From the NCBI RefSeq assembly GCF_002904295.1, contig NZ_PPHG01000098.1, positions 1 to 64,000 of the forward strand: a stretch of 64,000 nt of DNA. Direction: 5' to 3'. How positions within the stretch are numbered: position 1 is the first letter of the stretch; each line of letters opens with the position of its first letter. The translations under genes and the position numbers were made by a program. This document shows, piece by piece, positions 8,065-16,097 of the stretch. The notes below the pieces were generated by a model. The model had not been told where the DNA came from and searched no databases. It was given only the letters and a program-made list of their open reading frames with translations. This DNA comes from Amycolatopsis sp. CA-128772 (GTDB lineage Bacteria > Actinomycetota > Actinomycetes > Mycobacteriales > Pseudonocardiaceae).

Positions 8065-8999
8065 CCGAAGAGGACCACAGCCTTGAAGGGATGACCCGGC
8101 GCCGGCTGCTGCGCCACACCGCGTGGTTCGGCGCCGCGGTGGTCCTGACGGCCGCCGGCGGCGAGGTGATCAGCCGGATCGCCACCCCGGGCGAGGCCGT
8201 CGCCGCCGACGACCCGAACGCGCTGCGGTTCGTCCAGACCAGCGACAGCCACCTCGGGTTCAAGGGCCCGGCGAACACCGCCGTCGAGCAGTCGTTCTCC
8301 CGGGCGCTGACGCAGATCAACGGGCTCGGTCACCGGCCGGACTTCGTGCTGCACACCGGCGACCTGACCCACCTGTCCACGCCGGCCCAGTTCGACCAGG
8401 TCAAGCAGATGCTGGGCACGCTGGACACCGGGCACGTCTCCACCGTGCCCGGCGAACACGACCCGGTCGACGACGCCGGGCAGAAGTACCGGCAGGCGTT
8501 CGGGGCCGGCACCGCGGGCGACGGCTGATACAGCTTCGACGTCAAGGGCGTGCACTTCATCGCGCTGGTCAACACCCTCAGCCTGGAAAAGCTCGGCCAC
8601 CTGCGGCCGGATCAGCTGGAGTTCGTCCGCAAGGACGTCGCCAAGCTCGGCTCGGACACCCCGATCGTGGTGTTCAGCCACATCCCGCTGTTCACGATGT
8701 ACCCGGCGTGGGGCTGGGGCACCGACGACGCCACCCAGGCGCTGTCGTACCTGCGCCGGTTCTCGTCGGTGACCTGCCTCAACGGGCACATGCACCAGCT
8801 GTTCACGAAGACCGAAGGGAACATCACCTTCCGCAGCGCGACGACGACGGCCTACCCGCCGCCGCAGCCGGGCACCCGGCCGGCGCCGACCCCGGTGACG
8901 CTGCCCGCCGGCCGGCTCGCCGACGCGCTGGGCATCCGCGAGGTGACCTACCGGCCCGGGCAGCCGGGCCTGGCGGTGAAGGATGTGAAGCCGGCATGA
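8061..8999 (+). pseudogene. Tat-exported metallophosphoesterase interrupted by TGA
   Basis: A calcineurin-like phosphoesterase with a twin-arginine signal (TRRRLLRHTAWFGAA). Metal motifs are present in order: DSHLGF, GDLTH, GEHD (usually GNHD), SHIPLF and GHMHQ. In-frame TGA at 8526-8528 stands where the family has Trp (context DG-stop-YSFDVKGVHF), a one-base change from TGG, and the rest of the protein continues in the same frame to 8999. GTG 8061 overlaps the cupredoxin stop. The intact part would hydrolyse phosphoesters outside the cell. Readthrough cannot be excluded but nonsense mutation is the simple reading. Confidence 0.7.
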
Positions 9000-9367
9000 A
9001 CCTCGTCCTCCGGATCGCGACGGCGGTCTGCCTCGCGCTCAGCGGCTTCCTCCACGCGCAGCTGTACGTCGGCGGGTACCGGGTGATCCCGGTGATCGGG
9101 CCGGCGTTCCTGCTGCAGGCGGCCGGGTCGATGGTGGTGGCGCTCCTGCTGCCGGCGGGCGGCCCGCTCCTGCTGCGGCCGGCGGCCGCGGGTCTCGCGG
9201 CGGGTGCGCTGGCGGGCTTCGCGTTGTCGCGGACGAGCGGGTTGTTCGGATTCGCCGAGCGGGGTTTCCAGCCCGCGCCCCAGGCGTTGCTCAGCGTCCT
9301 GGCCGAGGTGGCCGTCCTGGTCCTGGTGGCGTTCGCGTGGTACCGGGTGCGGCAGGCGCGCCGCTGA
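8996..9367 (+). CDS. Small four-helix membrane protein
   Basis: 123 residues with about four hydrophobic helices (IATAVCLALSGFLHAQLYV, FLLQAAGSMVVALLL, AAGLAAGALAGFAL, LLSVLAEVAVLVLVAFAWY). ATG overlaps the preceding TGA. It is the last gene of the sigma/Rieske operon. No catalytic motif is visible; a quinone- or heme-linked membrane partner for the Rieske/cupredoxin chain is possible but unsupported by motifs. Confidence 0.8.
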   Translation: MNLVLRIATAVCLALSGFLHAQLYVGGYRVIPVIGPAFLLQAAGSMVVALLLPAGGPLLLRPAAAGLAAGALAGFALSRTSGLFGFAERGFQPAPQALLSVLAEVAVLVLVAFAWYRVRQARR

Positions 9368-9376
9368 ACTCCGGCG

Positions 9377-10159
9377 TCACGCGGGGTCTTCGAACCGCCC
9401 GTGCCGGCCCGCGCCGGCGGCGAACCGGGCCGCACCGGAAACGCCCTCGCGCTCGACGATCGGCACGCCGGCCGCGCCCTCGGCGCGCAACGCCTCGGTC
9501 AGCGGGAGGTCGAGCCCCGCGTAGGTCGACGCCCGGTCGGCGAGGACGCACTCGAAGGGGAACGCGGCGATCCGCGCGGCGAGCTCCAGGGCGGCGGGGA
9601 CGGCCTGGCCGGGCTCGACCACGCGGTTGGCCAGGCCGATCGCCAGGGCCTCCTCGGCGTCGACCGGCCGGCCGGTGAGGATCAGGTCCAGGGCCCGGCC
9701 CAGGCCGACCACCCGGGGCAGCCGGGCCGTGCCGCCATCGATCAGCGGCACGCCCCACCGGCGGCAGAACACCCCGAACACCGCGTCCCGCTCGGCCACC
9801 CGCAGGTCGGCGAGCAGGGCCAGCTCCAGCCCGCCCGCGACGGCGTGGCCGCTGACGGCCGCGATCAGCGGTTTGCTCAGGTTCAGCCGGGTCGGCCCCA
9901 TCGGGCCGGCCCCGCTGCCGTCGCGGGTCAGCTCGTTGCGGCGGTCCGGGTCGCCGGCCGCGGTCAGGTCCGCCCCGGCGCAGAACGTGCCGCCGGCCCC
10001 GGCGAGCACGGCCACCCGCTGGCTCGGGTCGGCCTCGAACGCCAGGAAGGCGTCCCGCAGCTCGCCGGCCATCCGCCCGTCGACCGCGTTGCGCCGGTCC
10101 GGGCGGTCCAGCCAGATCACCGTGGTGGTCCCGGCCGTCTCGACACGCACGTCGTCCAT
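9377..10159 (-). CDS. Enoyl-CoA hydratase/isomerase (crotonase) family
   Basis: 260 residues with the crotonase fold. The two oxyanion-hole segments are GTFCAGADL and GHAVAGGLELALLADLRVAE. At the usual catalytic Glu position the protein reads GVPLIDGGTARLPR, so an acidic residue is present but shifted in type; hydratase activity is likely, isomerase or other acyl-CoA chemistry possible. ATG 10159 is preceded by CGGAGGACC. Convergent with the membrane protein and not in an operon. Confidence 0.88.
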   Translation of the reverse strand: MDDVRVETAGTTTVIWLDRPDRRNAVDGRMAGELRDAFLAFEADPSQRVAVLAGAGGTFCAGADLTAAGDPDRRNELTRDGSGAGPMGPTRLNLSKPLIAAVSGHAVAGGLELALLADLRVAERDAVFGVFCRRWGVPLIDGGTARLPRVVGLGRALDLILTGRPVDAEEALAIGLANRVVEPGQAVPAALELAARIAAFPFECVLADRASTYAGLDLPLTEALRAEGAAGVPIVEREGVSGAARFAAGAGRHGRFEDPA

Positions 10160-10268
10160 CGGTCCTCCGCGATCAGGTGGGTCCAGCCGGGTCAGCATCC
10201 CCGACCCTAACGACCCGACCCTCCCGGTACGCGAGCCGACCGTCCCGGCCCGCGAGATACCCCTCCCA

Positions 10269-10500
10269 TCACGCGAGTCCCGGCCCGGATCACGCGAGTT
10301 CCGGCCCGGATCACGCGAGTTCCGGCCCGGATCACGCGAGTTCCGGCCCGGATCACGCGAGTCCCGCGTACCGGACGGGACTGGCGAACTCGCGTACCCA
10401 GACGGACGACTCGCGTACCTGGAGGGTCGGTTCGCGTGGTCCGGCGCGCATCCGTGTGTCTGGAGGGGCATCACTCGTGATCCGGGGGCGTCTCGCGTGA
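10269..10500. repeat. 21-bp tandem repeat with scattered inverted copies
   Basis: Four complete units of TCACGCGAGTYCCGGCCCGGA start at 10269, 10290, 10311 and 10332, with a partial fifth at 10353. The core ACGCGAGT then recurs in the opposite orientation as ACTCGCGT near 10388 and 10411, with decayed copies (CACTCGTGATCC, TCTCGCGTGATT) up to 10500. It fills the space between the divergent crotonase promoter and the next gene. No gene is supported here. Confidence 0.8.
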
Positions 10501-10550
10501 TTGGCGGGGCGACACGCCTGCGGCCGGCGTCCACTGTGGACGGTCGCCGG

Positions 10551-11003
10551 TCAGGCCAGGACCACCGGCGCCGAGCTTTCGAAGCGGTAGCCGACGCCGC
10601 GGACCGTCGTGATCGGGTCCAGGTGCGGGGCGAGCTTGGCCCGCAGCTTCCGGACGTGGACGTCGACCGTCCGGTCGTTGCCGTCCTGGCGGGGCCAGAG
10701 CGCGTTCTTCAGGCTGGTGCGGGTGAAGACGCGGTCCGGGTGCCGGCGCAGGAAGTGCAGCAGGTCGAATTCCAGCCGCGTCAGGCGGAGCGGGCGGCCG
10801 AGCAGGAGCACGCGCCGGGACCCGGGTTCGATGCGCAGCACCGGGTCCGGCACCAGCCTCAGGTGCGGGGCGGCGCGGACGACGTCGACGCTCGCCAGCC
10901 CGTCGAGCGCCGTGGCGAGGCGGGCGGCGATGAGCGCGGCGTCCCCGGTGCGGCTGGTGAGGTCGATCCGGATGCTCACCTGGACTGCCTCGGCGGTCGT
11001 CAT
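10551..11003 (-). CDS. OmpR-type winged-helix regulator without receiver domain
   Basis: 150 residues. The C-terminal ~90 residues form a Trans_reg_C winged helix (LTRLEFDLLHFLRRH, FTRTSLKNALW, DRTVDVHVRKLRAKL, VRGVGYRF). The N-terminal 55 residues are not a phospho-receiver; they carry no Asp pocket and are not recognised. It is thus an orphan DNA-binding protein that cannot be controlled by a classic sensor kinase. Start ATG 11003. Confidence 0.85.
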   Translation of the reverse strand: MTTAEAVQVSIRIDLTSRTGDAALIAARLATALDGLASVDVVRAAPHLRLVPDPVLRIEPGSRRVLLLGRPLRLTRLEFDLLHFLRRHPDRVFTRTSLKNALWPRQDGNDRTVDVHVRKLRAKLAPHLDPITTVRGVGYRFESSAPVVLA

Positions 11004-11087
11004 GCCCGCGATTCTGCGGGGTGGGCCGCCCGGGTGCGTAATGCTCCCGGCGGGCGGAACGACTTGACGCTGCGCCGGCCGCCCGGG

Positions 11088-11627
11088 TCACCCCGTGGTG
11101 GCCGCCCGGCGGGCGCGGTAGGCGCGCATCTTGTGCCGGGCGCCGCACACGGACGTCTCGCACCAGCGGCTCACCACGTTGGGGGAGCGGTCGTAGAACG
11201 CCCACCGGCAGTCTTCCGCGGCGCACGTCTTCAGCCGGCGCAGCGATCCGTCGAGGCCGGCCGTGAGCACCGCGGTGAGCACCCGGGTGATGGCCGCGTC
11301 CAGTGCGGTGGTGTCGTCGCCGGTGAACTCCACGAGCGGGCCCGCCTGCAGGAGCGGGCGGGTGCCGGTCCGCGCCAGCTCGCCGTTGAGGGTGCTCACC
11401 CCGCCCGCGGCGCCGCCCAGCAGCTGCCGCAGCGCCTCCCGGAACCGGCGGACGCGGGTGAGGTCGGCCTGGGTCGGCCGGGCCGGGCACGGCAGGCCTT
11501 CGGCGGCGGCCCACGCCACCAAGCCCGCCGGGGTGGTCAGGTCGTCCCGGTCCTCCAGCAGTTCGCTGGTGTTGACCAGGCTCTGGACCACCGCGAGCGG
11601 AGGCGGGGCGGCCGGACGCGGAGTCAT
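11088..11627 (-). CDS. CGNR zinc-finger (ABATE domain) regulator
   Basis: 179 residues. The N-terminal ABATE-like part is followed by a C-terminal zinc-binding region with CAAEDCRWAFYDRSP and SRWCETSVCGARHKMRAYR; the family name motif CGNR reads CGAR here. These proteins bind DNA and often sit beside transport genes. The gene is divergent from azlCD, and the 13-bp inverted operator copies lie seven bases from its start codon, so it very likely represses itself and azlCD. Confidence 0.88.
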   Translation of the reverse strand: MTPRPAAPPPLAVVQSLVNTSELLEDRDDLTTPAGLVAWAAAEGLPCPARPTQADLTRVRRFREALRQLLGGAAGGVSTLNGELARTGTRPLLQAGPLVEFTGDDTTALDAAITRVLTAVLTAGLDGSLRRLKTCAAEDCRWAFYDRSPNVVSRWCETSVCGARHKMRAYRARRAATTG

Positions 11628-11633
11628 GCGCCT

Positions 11634-11730
11634 ACGTTACCAACAGCATCCTCTGCTGGTTGCTACGCGGTTTGGCGGCGGAAATCCCGGGTAAGTCTTC
11701 GTTACCAGCAAATCGTACTGTTGGTAACGT
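11634..11730. promoter_or_regulatory. Divergent promoter with GTTACCAACAG operators
   Basis: A 13-bp element ACGTTACCAACAG (11634-11646) is repeated as its exact reverse complement CTGTTGGTAACGT (11718-11730). A third half-copy, CGTTACCAGCA, starts at 11700. Each end copy contains TAACGT, a good TANNNT -10 box reading toward the nearer gene: six bases from the ATG of the CGNR gene (leaderless) and ahead of azlC. Confidence 0.7.
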
Positions 11731-11751
11731 CGACGCCGGGAGGTGGTCATC

Positions 11752-12387
11752 GTGGTCGTGCGTCCGGTGCTGCCGGTGGCCGCCGCCGACCTGGCGGACG
11801 GCATGGCGTTCGGCGCGCTCGCCGCGTCGGCCGGGATGGGCGTGCTGGCCCCGGTGGCGATGTCGCTGCTGGTGTTCTCGGGCAGCGCCCAGTACGGCGC
11901 CGTGGCCGTCATCGCGCAGCACGGCTCGGTCTGGGCCGTGGTCGTCGCGGCGGCCGCGCTCAACGCGCGTTACCTGCTGATGGGCACCACGATCGCCCCC
12001 GCACTGACCGGCTCCTTCTGGTCGCGCGCGGGGACGGCCATGCTGATCACCGACGGCTCCTGGGCCCTCGCCCACCGCGGAGACGGACGGTACGACCTGC
12101 GAACCCTGCGCCTGGCGGGCGCCCTGTGCCTGTGCGGCTGGACCGCGGGAACGGCGTCGGGCGCGGCCCTCGGCGACGTCATCGGCGACCCGGGAAGGCT
12201 CGGTCTCGACGCGGCTTATCCGGTGTTCTTCCTCGGCCTGCTGCGGTCGCACCTGAAGAACGCGCGCGCGTGGGGTTTGGCGGCCCTCGGCGCCGTCACC
12301 GCGGCGGCGCTGGTGTTCTGGGCCCCGCCGGGGATCCCGGTGCTGGTGGCGGGCGCCGCGGGCGCTGCGTGGGGGGCCCGGCGATGA
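11752..12387 (+). CDS. azlC: AzlC-family branched-chain amino acid exporter, large subunit
   Basis: About 211 residues, mostly hydrophobic, with hallmark segments DLADGMAFGALAASAG, SLLVFSGSAQYGAV and LNARYLLMGTTIAP. AzlC with its small partner AzlD forms an inner-membrane exporter of branched-chain amino acids or analogues. GTG 11752 is preferred because GGGAGG at 11738-11743 would overlap the earlier GTG at 11743. Control by the divergent CGNR regulator is suggested by the shared operators. Confidence 0.88.
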   Translation: MVVRPVLPVAAADLADGMAFGALAASAGMGVLAPVAMSLLVFSGSAQYGAVAVIAQHGSVWAVVVAAAALNARYLLMGTTIAPALTGSFWSRAGTAMLITDGSWALAHRGDGRYDLRTLRLAGALCLCGWTAGTASGAALGDVIGDPGRLGLDAAYPVFFLGLLRSHLKNARAWGLAALGAVTAAALVFWAPPGIPVLVAGAAGAAWGARR

Positions 12388-12704
12388 CGTACCAATGGAC
12401 GATCGTGCTGGCCCTGGGCGTCACCGCGCTCACGTTGCGGGTGGTGGTACCCCTGGCCGCGGGCGGCCGGGAGCTGCCGGCTTGGCTGCGCAGGGCGCTG
12501 ACGTGCGCGACCCCGGCGCTCATCGCAGGGTTGGTGATCACGCTGTTGTGGCCGGCTTCGGGTGACGTGGGATCGGCGCGGACGGTCACCGCGCTGGCGG
12601 GGGTGGGTGCCGGGGTGCTTCTGCTGGCCTGCAAGCGGTCGATCCTGACGGCGATGGTGGGTGCCGCGATCGTGACGGCTGTGCTGCGGCTGTTTTTCAC
12701 CTGA
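12384..12704 (+). CDS. azlD: AzlD-family exporter small subunit
   Basis: 106 residues, four hydrophobic helices (WTIVLALGVTALTLRVVVPLA, ALIAGLVITLLWPAS, TALAGVGAGVLLLACKRS, AMVGAAIVTAVLRLFF). The ATG overlaps the azlC stop (ATGA), indicating translational coupling. Its 3' end overlaps the end of the convergent, frameshifted membrane-protein gene by about 8 bases. Confidence 0.88.
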   Translation: MTYQWTIVLALGVTALTLRVVVPLAAGGRELPAWLRRALTCATPALIAGLVITLLWPASGDVGSARTVTALAGVGAGVLLLACKRSILTAMVGAAIVTAVLRLFFT

Positions 12705-13746
12705 AGCTCCGGAAGATGTTGAGCATCTGCGGGGAACCGCGCGGTCTCGTCCGGGTAGCGCCGGTTGACGGCGCTGAGGCCGAACGCGGTCAGCCACGCG
12801 GCGGACCCGGTCAGCAGGGGAACGTCGGCGGCCGGCGGGAGGACGTGGAAGCGCCACTGCAGCAGGGCGCCGGCCAGCGGGGCGACGCTGATGGCCGCCG
12901 TCGTGGCCAGGCGTTTCGCCGTGGCGATGAGGTAGCGCTCACGGGTGGTTTCGTCCGGCAGCACCAGCGCGGCGCACAGGATTTCGACCGACTGCCCGGC
13001 GTGCCGGCAGCGACGCTTGAGCTGGGTGGCGGCGAGCGGGCTGCGGGTGGACATCGTGCGCCACAGCCCGTGCTGAAGGATGCGGGCGACTTGGTGCGTG
13101 TGGGTGACGAGCTGGTGCCTGGTGTCCGGCTGCAGGAACCCCTTCCGGTCCTGCGCGAGTTCGATGCAGCGGAACAGGGTGTTCACCGCCTGCGCGGTCG
13201 GGTGACGCCGGATCCGGCGCCGGCCGCTCGTCCACGCGACGATCGGCGCCAGCAGGAGGAACCCGGTCAAGAAGAACGAGAACAGGAGGACGGCCAGCGT
13301 CCCCGCGAAGACGCCGAGGTTTTCGGGGACGTGCCCGACGATCGCGTGGACCGGCCCCGTGCGCTCGAGTTCGCCGTACACGATCAACCCCGCGGACGAC
13401 TCCACCGCGACGACGATGAGGATCATGACGAGCACCCCGGCCTTCGGGAAGCGTTGCGACACCCACGCGAGCAGCAGCAGCGGTGGCGACGCGAGGAGGT
13501 AGAACACGAGCGCAACGCGCGGTACCGCACCACATCCAGCTCGACCGCCATGCCCAGCTCGGCGACGACCCCGAGGACGACGTCCTGCCGGTCGTAACCC
13601 TCCTGCACGGCGGGCCGGAATTCCACCGCCCGGCCCGGCGGGTCCTGGCTCAGCCACCACTCCCGTACCCGCCGGCGTGCCGCTTTCCGCCATGATCGGG
13701 CCAGCAGGCGGACGCGGTGCCACCGGGTGCGTTCATCCTCGGCCAC
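12697..13746 (-). pseudogene. Membrane protein of unknown function with two frameshifts
   Basis: A coherent protein is recovered by joining three frames. It starts at GTG 13746 (MAEDERTRWHRVRLLARSW), shifts near 13505-13520 into the frame with several membrane helices (VFYLLASPPLLLLAWV, VLVMILIVVAVESSAGLIV, LLFSFFLTGFLLLAPIVAW), and shifts again at the G-run 12731-12734 to end FPQMLNIFRSFR-stop at 12697. Without the second shift the frame runs antisense through azlD, which is implausible. The last shift is one extra base in a run of four, so a sequencing error is possible. Function unknown. Confidence 0.55.
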
Positions 13747-13838
13747 GGTCGTGAGTCGTATCCCGCACCCGCATTGCTACGGCCCGGGCCCGCGGTTGTC
13801 GCAGCCGGCCGCAACCAGCGGCGACACCCGCAAGAACC

Positions 13839-14500
13839 TCAGCAGCTGAGGTACGGCGACAACCAGTCACCCCGATCCCCGGCCGACCCGTCGCTCGCAT
13901 CGTCCACCGCGAGCAATCCGTTGCTGTACGGCGGGTTCGGCGCCGGCAGCAACGGCGACTCCGCCGACACGGCCAGCGTCCGGGCGCCGGCATTCGTCGT
14001 GTACGTGACCGTTGCCGGCATCTCGAACGGCTGCGTCGCCGTCGAAATCGGGTGCAGCGTCACCGCCGTCTCCCCCGTGGTGCCCGGGTTGACGGTCGGG
14101 GCCGATGCTTCGGTGGCGCTGTCGAACTGCCACTCCGGCGGCGCCGTCAGCTGCAGGTGGGCGCCGGTGATCGGGGTCGAACCGGCGTTGGTGAAGCGGA
14201 CCGTCGCCGTCAGCGGCCGGGACGGGGGGACCGGGTCGGGCAGCTCCACCGTCAGGGACGTCCGCGGTGCGGCCGTGACGCTCGCCGGCCACCCGCGCAG
14301 GACCGTCGCGGCGTGCCGGCCCACCGTTGCGCCCAGGGCGCCGGTCGTCTCGGTTTCCTCGCCCGTCCACAGGTCGCGGACGCGGTAGCCGGGGGCCGGC
14401 GTCCGCCACCGACGTCGTGATCGGGGCGGCCAGGTCGCCGCGGTTGAACAGGACCAGCACGGCCGAGCCGTCGGATCGGCCTGGCGGTCGGCCGGGTTCA
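13839..14500 (-). pseudogene. Remnant of a GH27 alpha-galactosidase C-terminus
   Basis: Spread over two frames are SDGSAVLVLFNRGDLAAPIT, then YRVRDLWTGEETETTG and RHAATVLRG, which match the C-terminal beta-sandwich of glycoside hydrolase family 27 alpha-galactosidases, followed by an Ig-like NEW3-type domain (LTATVRFTNAGSTPITGAHL, NPGTTGETAVTL). The frame changes near 14400 and again near 14460. The whole catalytic domain is missing; the 5' side runs directly into the end of the TetR gene. A deletion remnant is the best reading. Confidence 0.6.
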
Positions 14501-14548
14501 GGTAGCTGAAGGTGAATGTGCCCGGCATGTTCCGGCCGCCGGGACAGG

Positions 14549-15211
14549 TCAAGGCGGGCAGATTTCCCCTGCCGCAGCCCCCGCGCGGGCCAGGCCGGCT
14601 TCGGCGAAAGCGAGCACTTCGTCGACGAGGTGGGAAAGATCGCTCGTCGCCGACTGGGCCTTGGCCTGGCCTTCGCGTGTCACGTAGATCTCGCGCAGGC
14701 CCGTGACCACGGTGACGGCGGCGAGGCGGGGGAGCAGTGCGTCCGCGGGCAGGCCCATGTCCTCGCCGATCCCGGCGGCCACCAGGAGTTCGAGGTCGCG
14801 GTAACCGGCGCGGGCGCGGCCGCGGAGGTCGTCGTCGGCCATCAGCAGCCGCGCGCGGAGGGCGCGGCGCTGCCAGATGTGCGCGGGGTCCGCGCCCGAT
14901 TCGCGGTCGCGTTCGTCGAGTTCGCGCATGGTCTCGTGCATCCAGTCGCGGACCACGTCGAAGGTGCTCCGCGGCTTTCGCTCGCGCAGCCGCGCTCCGA
15001 GGGAGTCCGGGGTGAACGGGTCGTCGGCGAACAGCAGGTCGTCCTTGGCCGGGAAGTGCAGCGTGACCGTCCGGGTCGCGACGTCGGCCCGCGCGGCGAT
15101 CTGCGCGATCGTCGTTTCCCGGTAGCCCTGGCTCGCGAAGAGGTCCAGCGCCGCTTCCTGGACGCGGGAGCGGGTCTGGGCCTTCTTGCGCTCACGGCGG
15201 CCGTCACTCAT
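14549..15211 (-). CDS. TetR-family repressor
   Basis: 220 residues. N-terminal HTH: TRSRVQEAALDLFASQGYRETTIAQIAARADVATRTVTLHF spread over residues ~12-52. The C-terminal ligand domain is helical. ATG 15211 (MSDGRRERKK) is chosen over upstream codons because these fall inside the operator. Divergent from an SDR gene with a nested palindrome between them, so it likely represses the SDR and itself. Confidence 0.92.
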   Translation of the reverse strand: MSDGRRERKKAQTRSRVQEAALDLFASQGYRETTIAQIAARADVATRTVTLHFPAKDDLLFADDPFTPDSLGARLRERKPRSTFDVVRDWMHETMRELDERDRESGADPAHIWQRRALRARLLMADDDLRGRARAGYRDLELLVAAGIGEDMGLPADALLPRLAAVTVVTGLREIYVTREGQAKAQSATSDLSHLVDEVLAFAEAGLARAGAAAGEICPP

Positions 15212-15222
15212 GCCCGACACTC

Positions 15223-15254
15223 TAGCATCCGACGCATTAATGCAGTCCATGCTA
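15223..15254. promoter_or_regulatory. Nested palindromic operator of the TetR/SDR pair
   Basis: Outer arms TAGCAT (15223-15228) and ATGCTA (15249-15254) and the inner 10-bp palindrome GCATTAATGC (15234-15243) share the same centre at 15238.5. The site lies between the two divergent start codons and overlaps the likely promoters. Confidence 0.65.
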
Positions 15255-15290
15255 CTGTTAGCTCAGAAGGTAGAGAGAAAGGGTTGTGCA

Positions 15291-16094
15291 GTGACGAAGA
15301 ACTGGCTGATCACCGGGACCTCGAAGGGCTTCGGCCGGGAGTGGACGGAAGCGGCCCTCGCCCGCGGTGACCGCGTCGCGGCCACCGCGCGGGACGTCGG
15401 CAGCCTGCGTCCGCTCGCCGAGGAGTACGGCGACGCGGTGCTGCCGCTGCCGCTGGACGTCACCGACCGCGCCGCCGCCGTCGAAGCGGTGGAGCGGGCG
15501 GCGGCCGCGTTCGGGTCGCTGGACGTGCTGGTCAACAACGCCGGCTACGGGCACTTCGGGATGGTCGAGGAACTCACCGAGGCCGAGGTCCGCGCGGAGC
15601 TCGAGACGAACTTCTTCGGCACGCTCTGGCTGACCCAGGCGGCCCTGCCGATCATGCGCCGGCAGGGCCGCGGCCGGATCATCCAGGTCACCAGCGAAGG
15701 CGGCGTCCGCGCGTTCCCCGGCATCGGCGCCTACCACGCGTCGAAGTGGGCCGTGGAAGGGCTTTCCCAGTCCCTGCGGCAGGAGGTCGCGGCGTTCGGG
15801 ATCGACGTGATCTGCCTGGAACCCGGCCCGTACCGCACGGACTTCGGCGGCGGCAGCGTCCGGCAGAGCGCACCGGACCCGGCCTACGACGCGGTGCGCG
15901 ACGCCACCCGGATCGAGTGGGACCTCGGCGATCCCCGGGCGACCCGGGCGCCGATGCTGGAGCTCGCGGACACCGACGACCCGCCGCAGCGGATCTTCTT
16001 CGGCAAGTCGTTCGCCGCGGTCGAAGCCGAATACCAGGACCGGCTGGCCGGCTGGCGCAAGTGGGAACCGGTCGCCCTGGCCGCGTTCGGCTGA
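15291..16094 (+). CDS. SDR-family oxidoreductase
   Basis: 267 residues, classical short-chain dehydrogenase. The nucleotide-binding turn is TGTSKGFG (residues ~8-15), then NNAGYGHFG, the catalytic Ser in ITSEGG-like QVTSEGGVRA, and YHASKWAVEG supplying Tyr-x3-Lys. The C-terminal extension after ~195 is typical of the group that acts on small hydrophobic ketones or alcohols. GTG start follows GAGAGAAAGGG. Regulated by the divergent TetR. Confidence 0.92.
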   Translation: MTKNWLITGTSKGFGREWTEAALARGDRVAATARDVGSLRPLAEEYGDAVLPLPLDVTDRAAAVEAVERAAAAFGSLDVLVNNAGYGHFGMVEELTEAEVRAELETNFFGTLWLTQAALPIMRRQGRGRIIQVTSEGGVRAFPGIGAYHASKWAVEGLSQSLRQEVAAFGIDVICLEPGPYRTDFGGGSVRQSAPDPAYDAVRDATRIEWDLGDPRATRAPMLELADTDDPPQRIFFGKSFAAVEAEYQDRLAGWRKWEPVALAAFG

Positions 16095-16097
16095 CCG

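Noticed and set aside
10269..10361. 21-bp tandem repeats as a CRISPR array
   Set aside because: Units are directly adjacent with no spacers and no cas genes nearby.
9627..12704. A very long plus-strand open frame (about 1,000 codons) across 9627-12704
   Set aside because: It runs antisense to the crotonase, wHTH and CGNR genes and through a tandem repeat; only its last part, azlD, is a real gene. Long spurious frames are expected at 75% GC.
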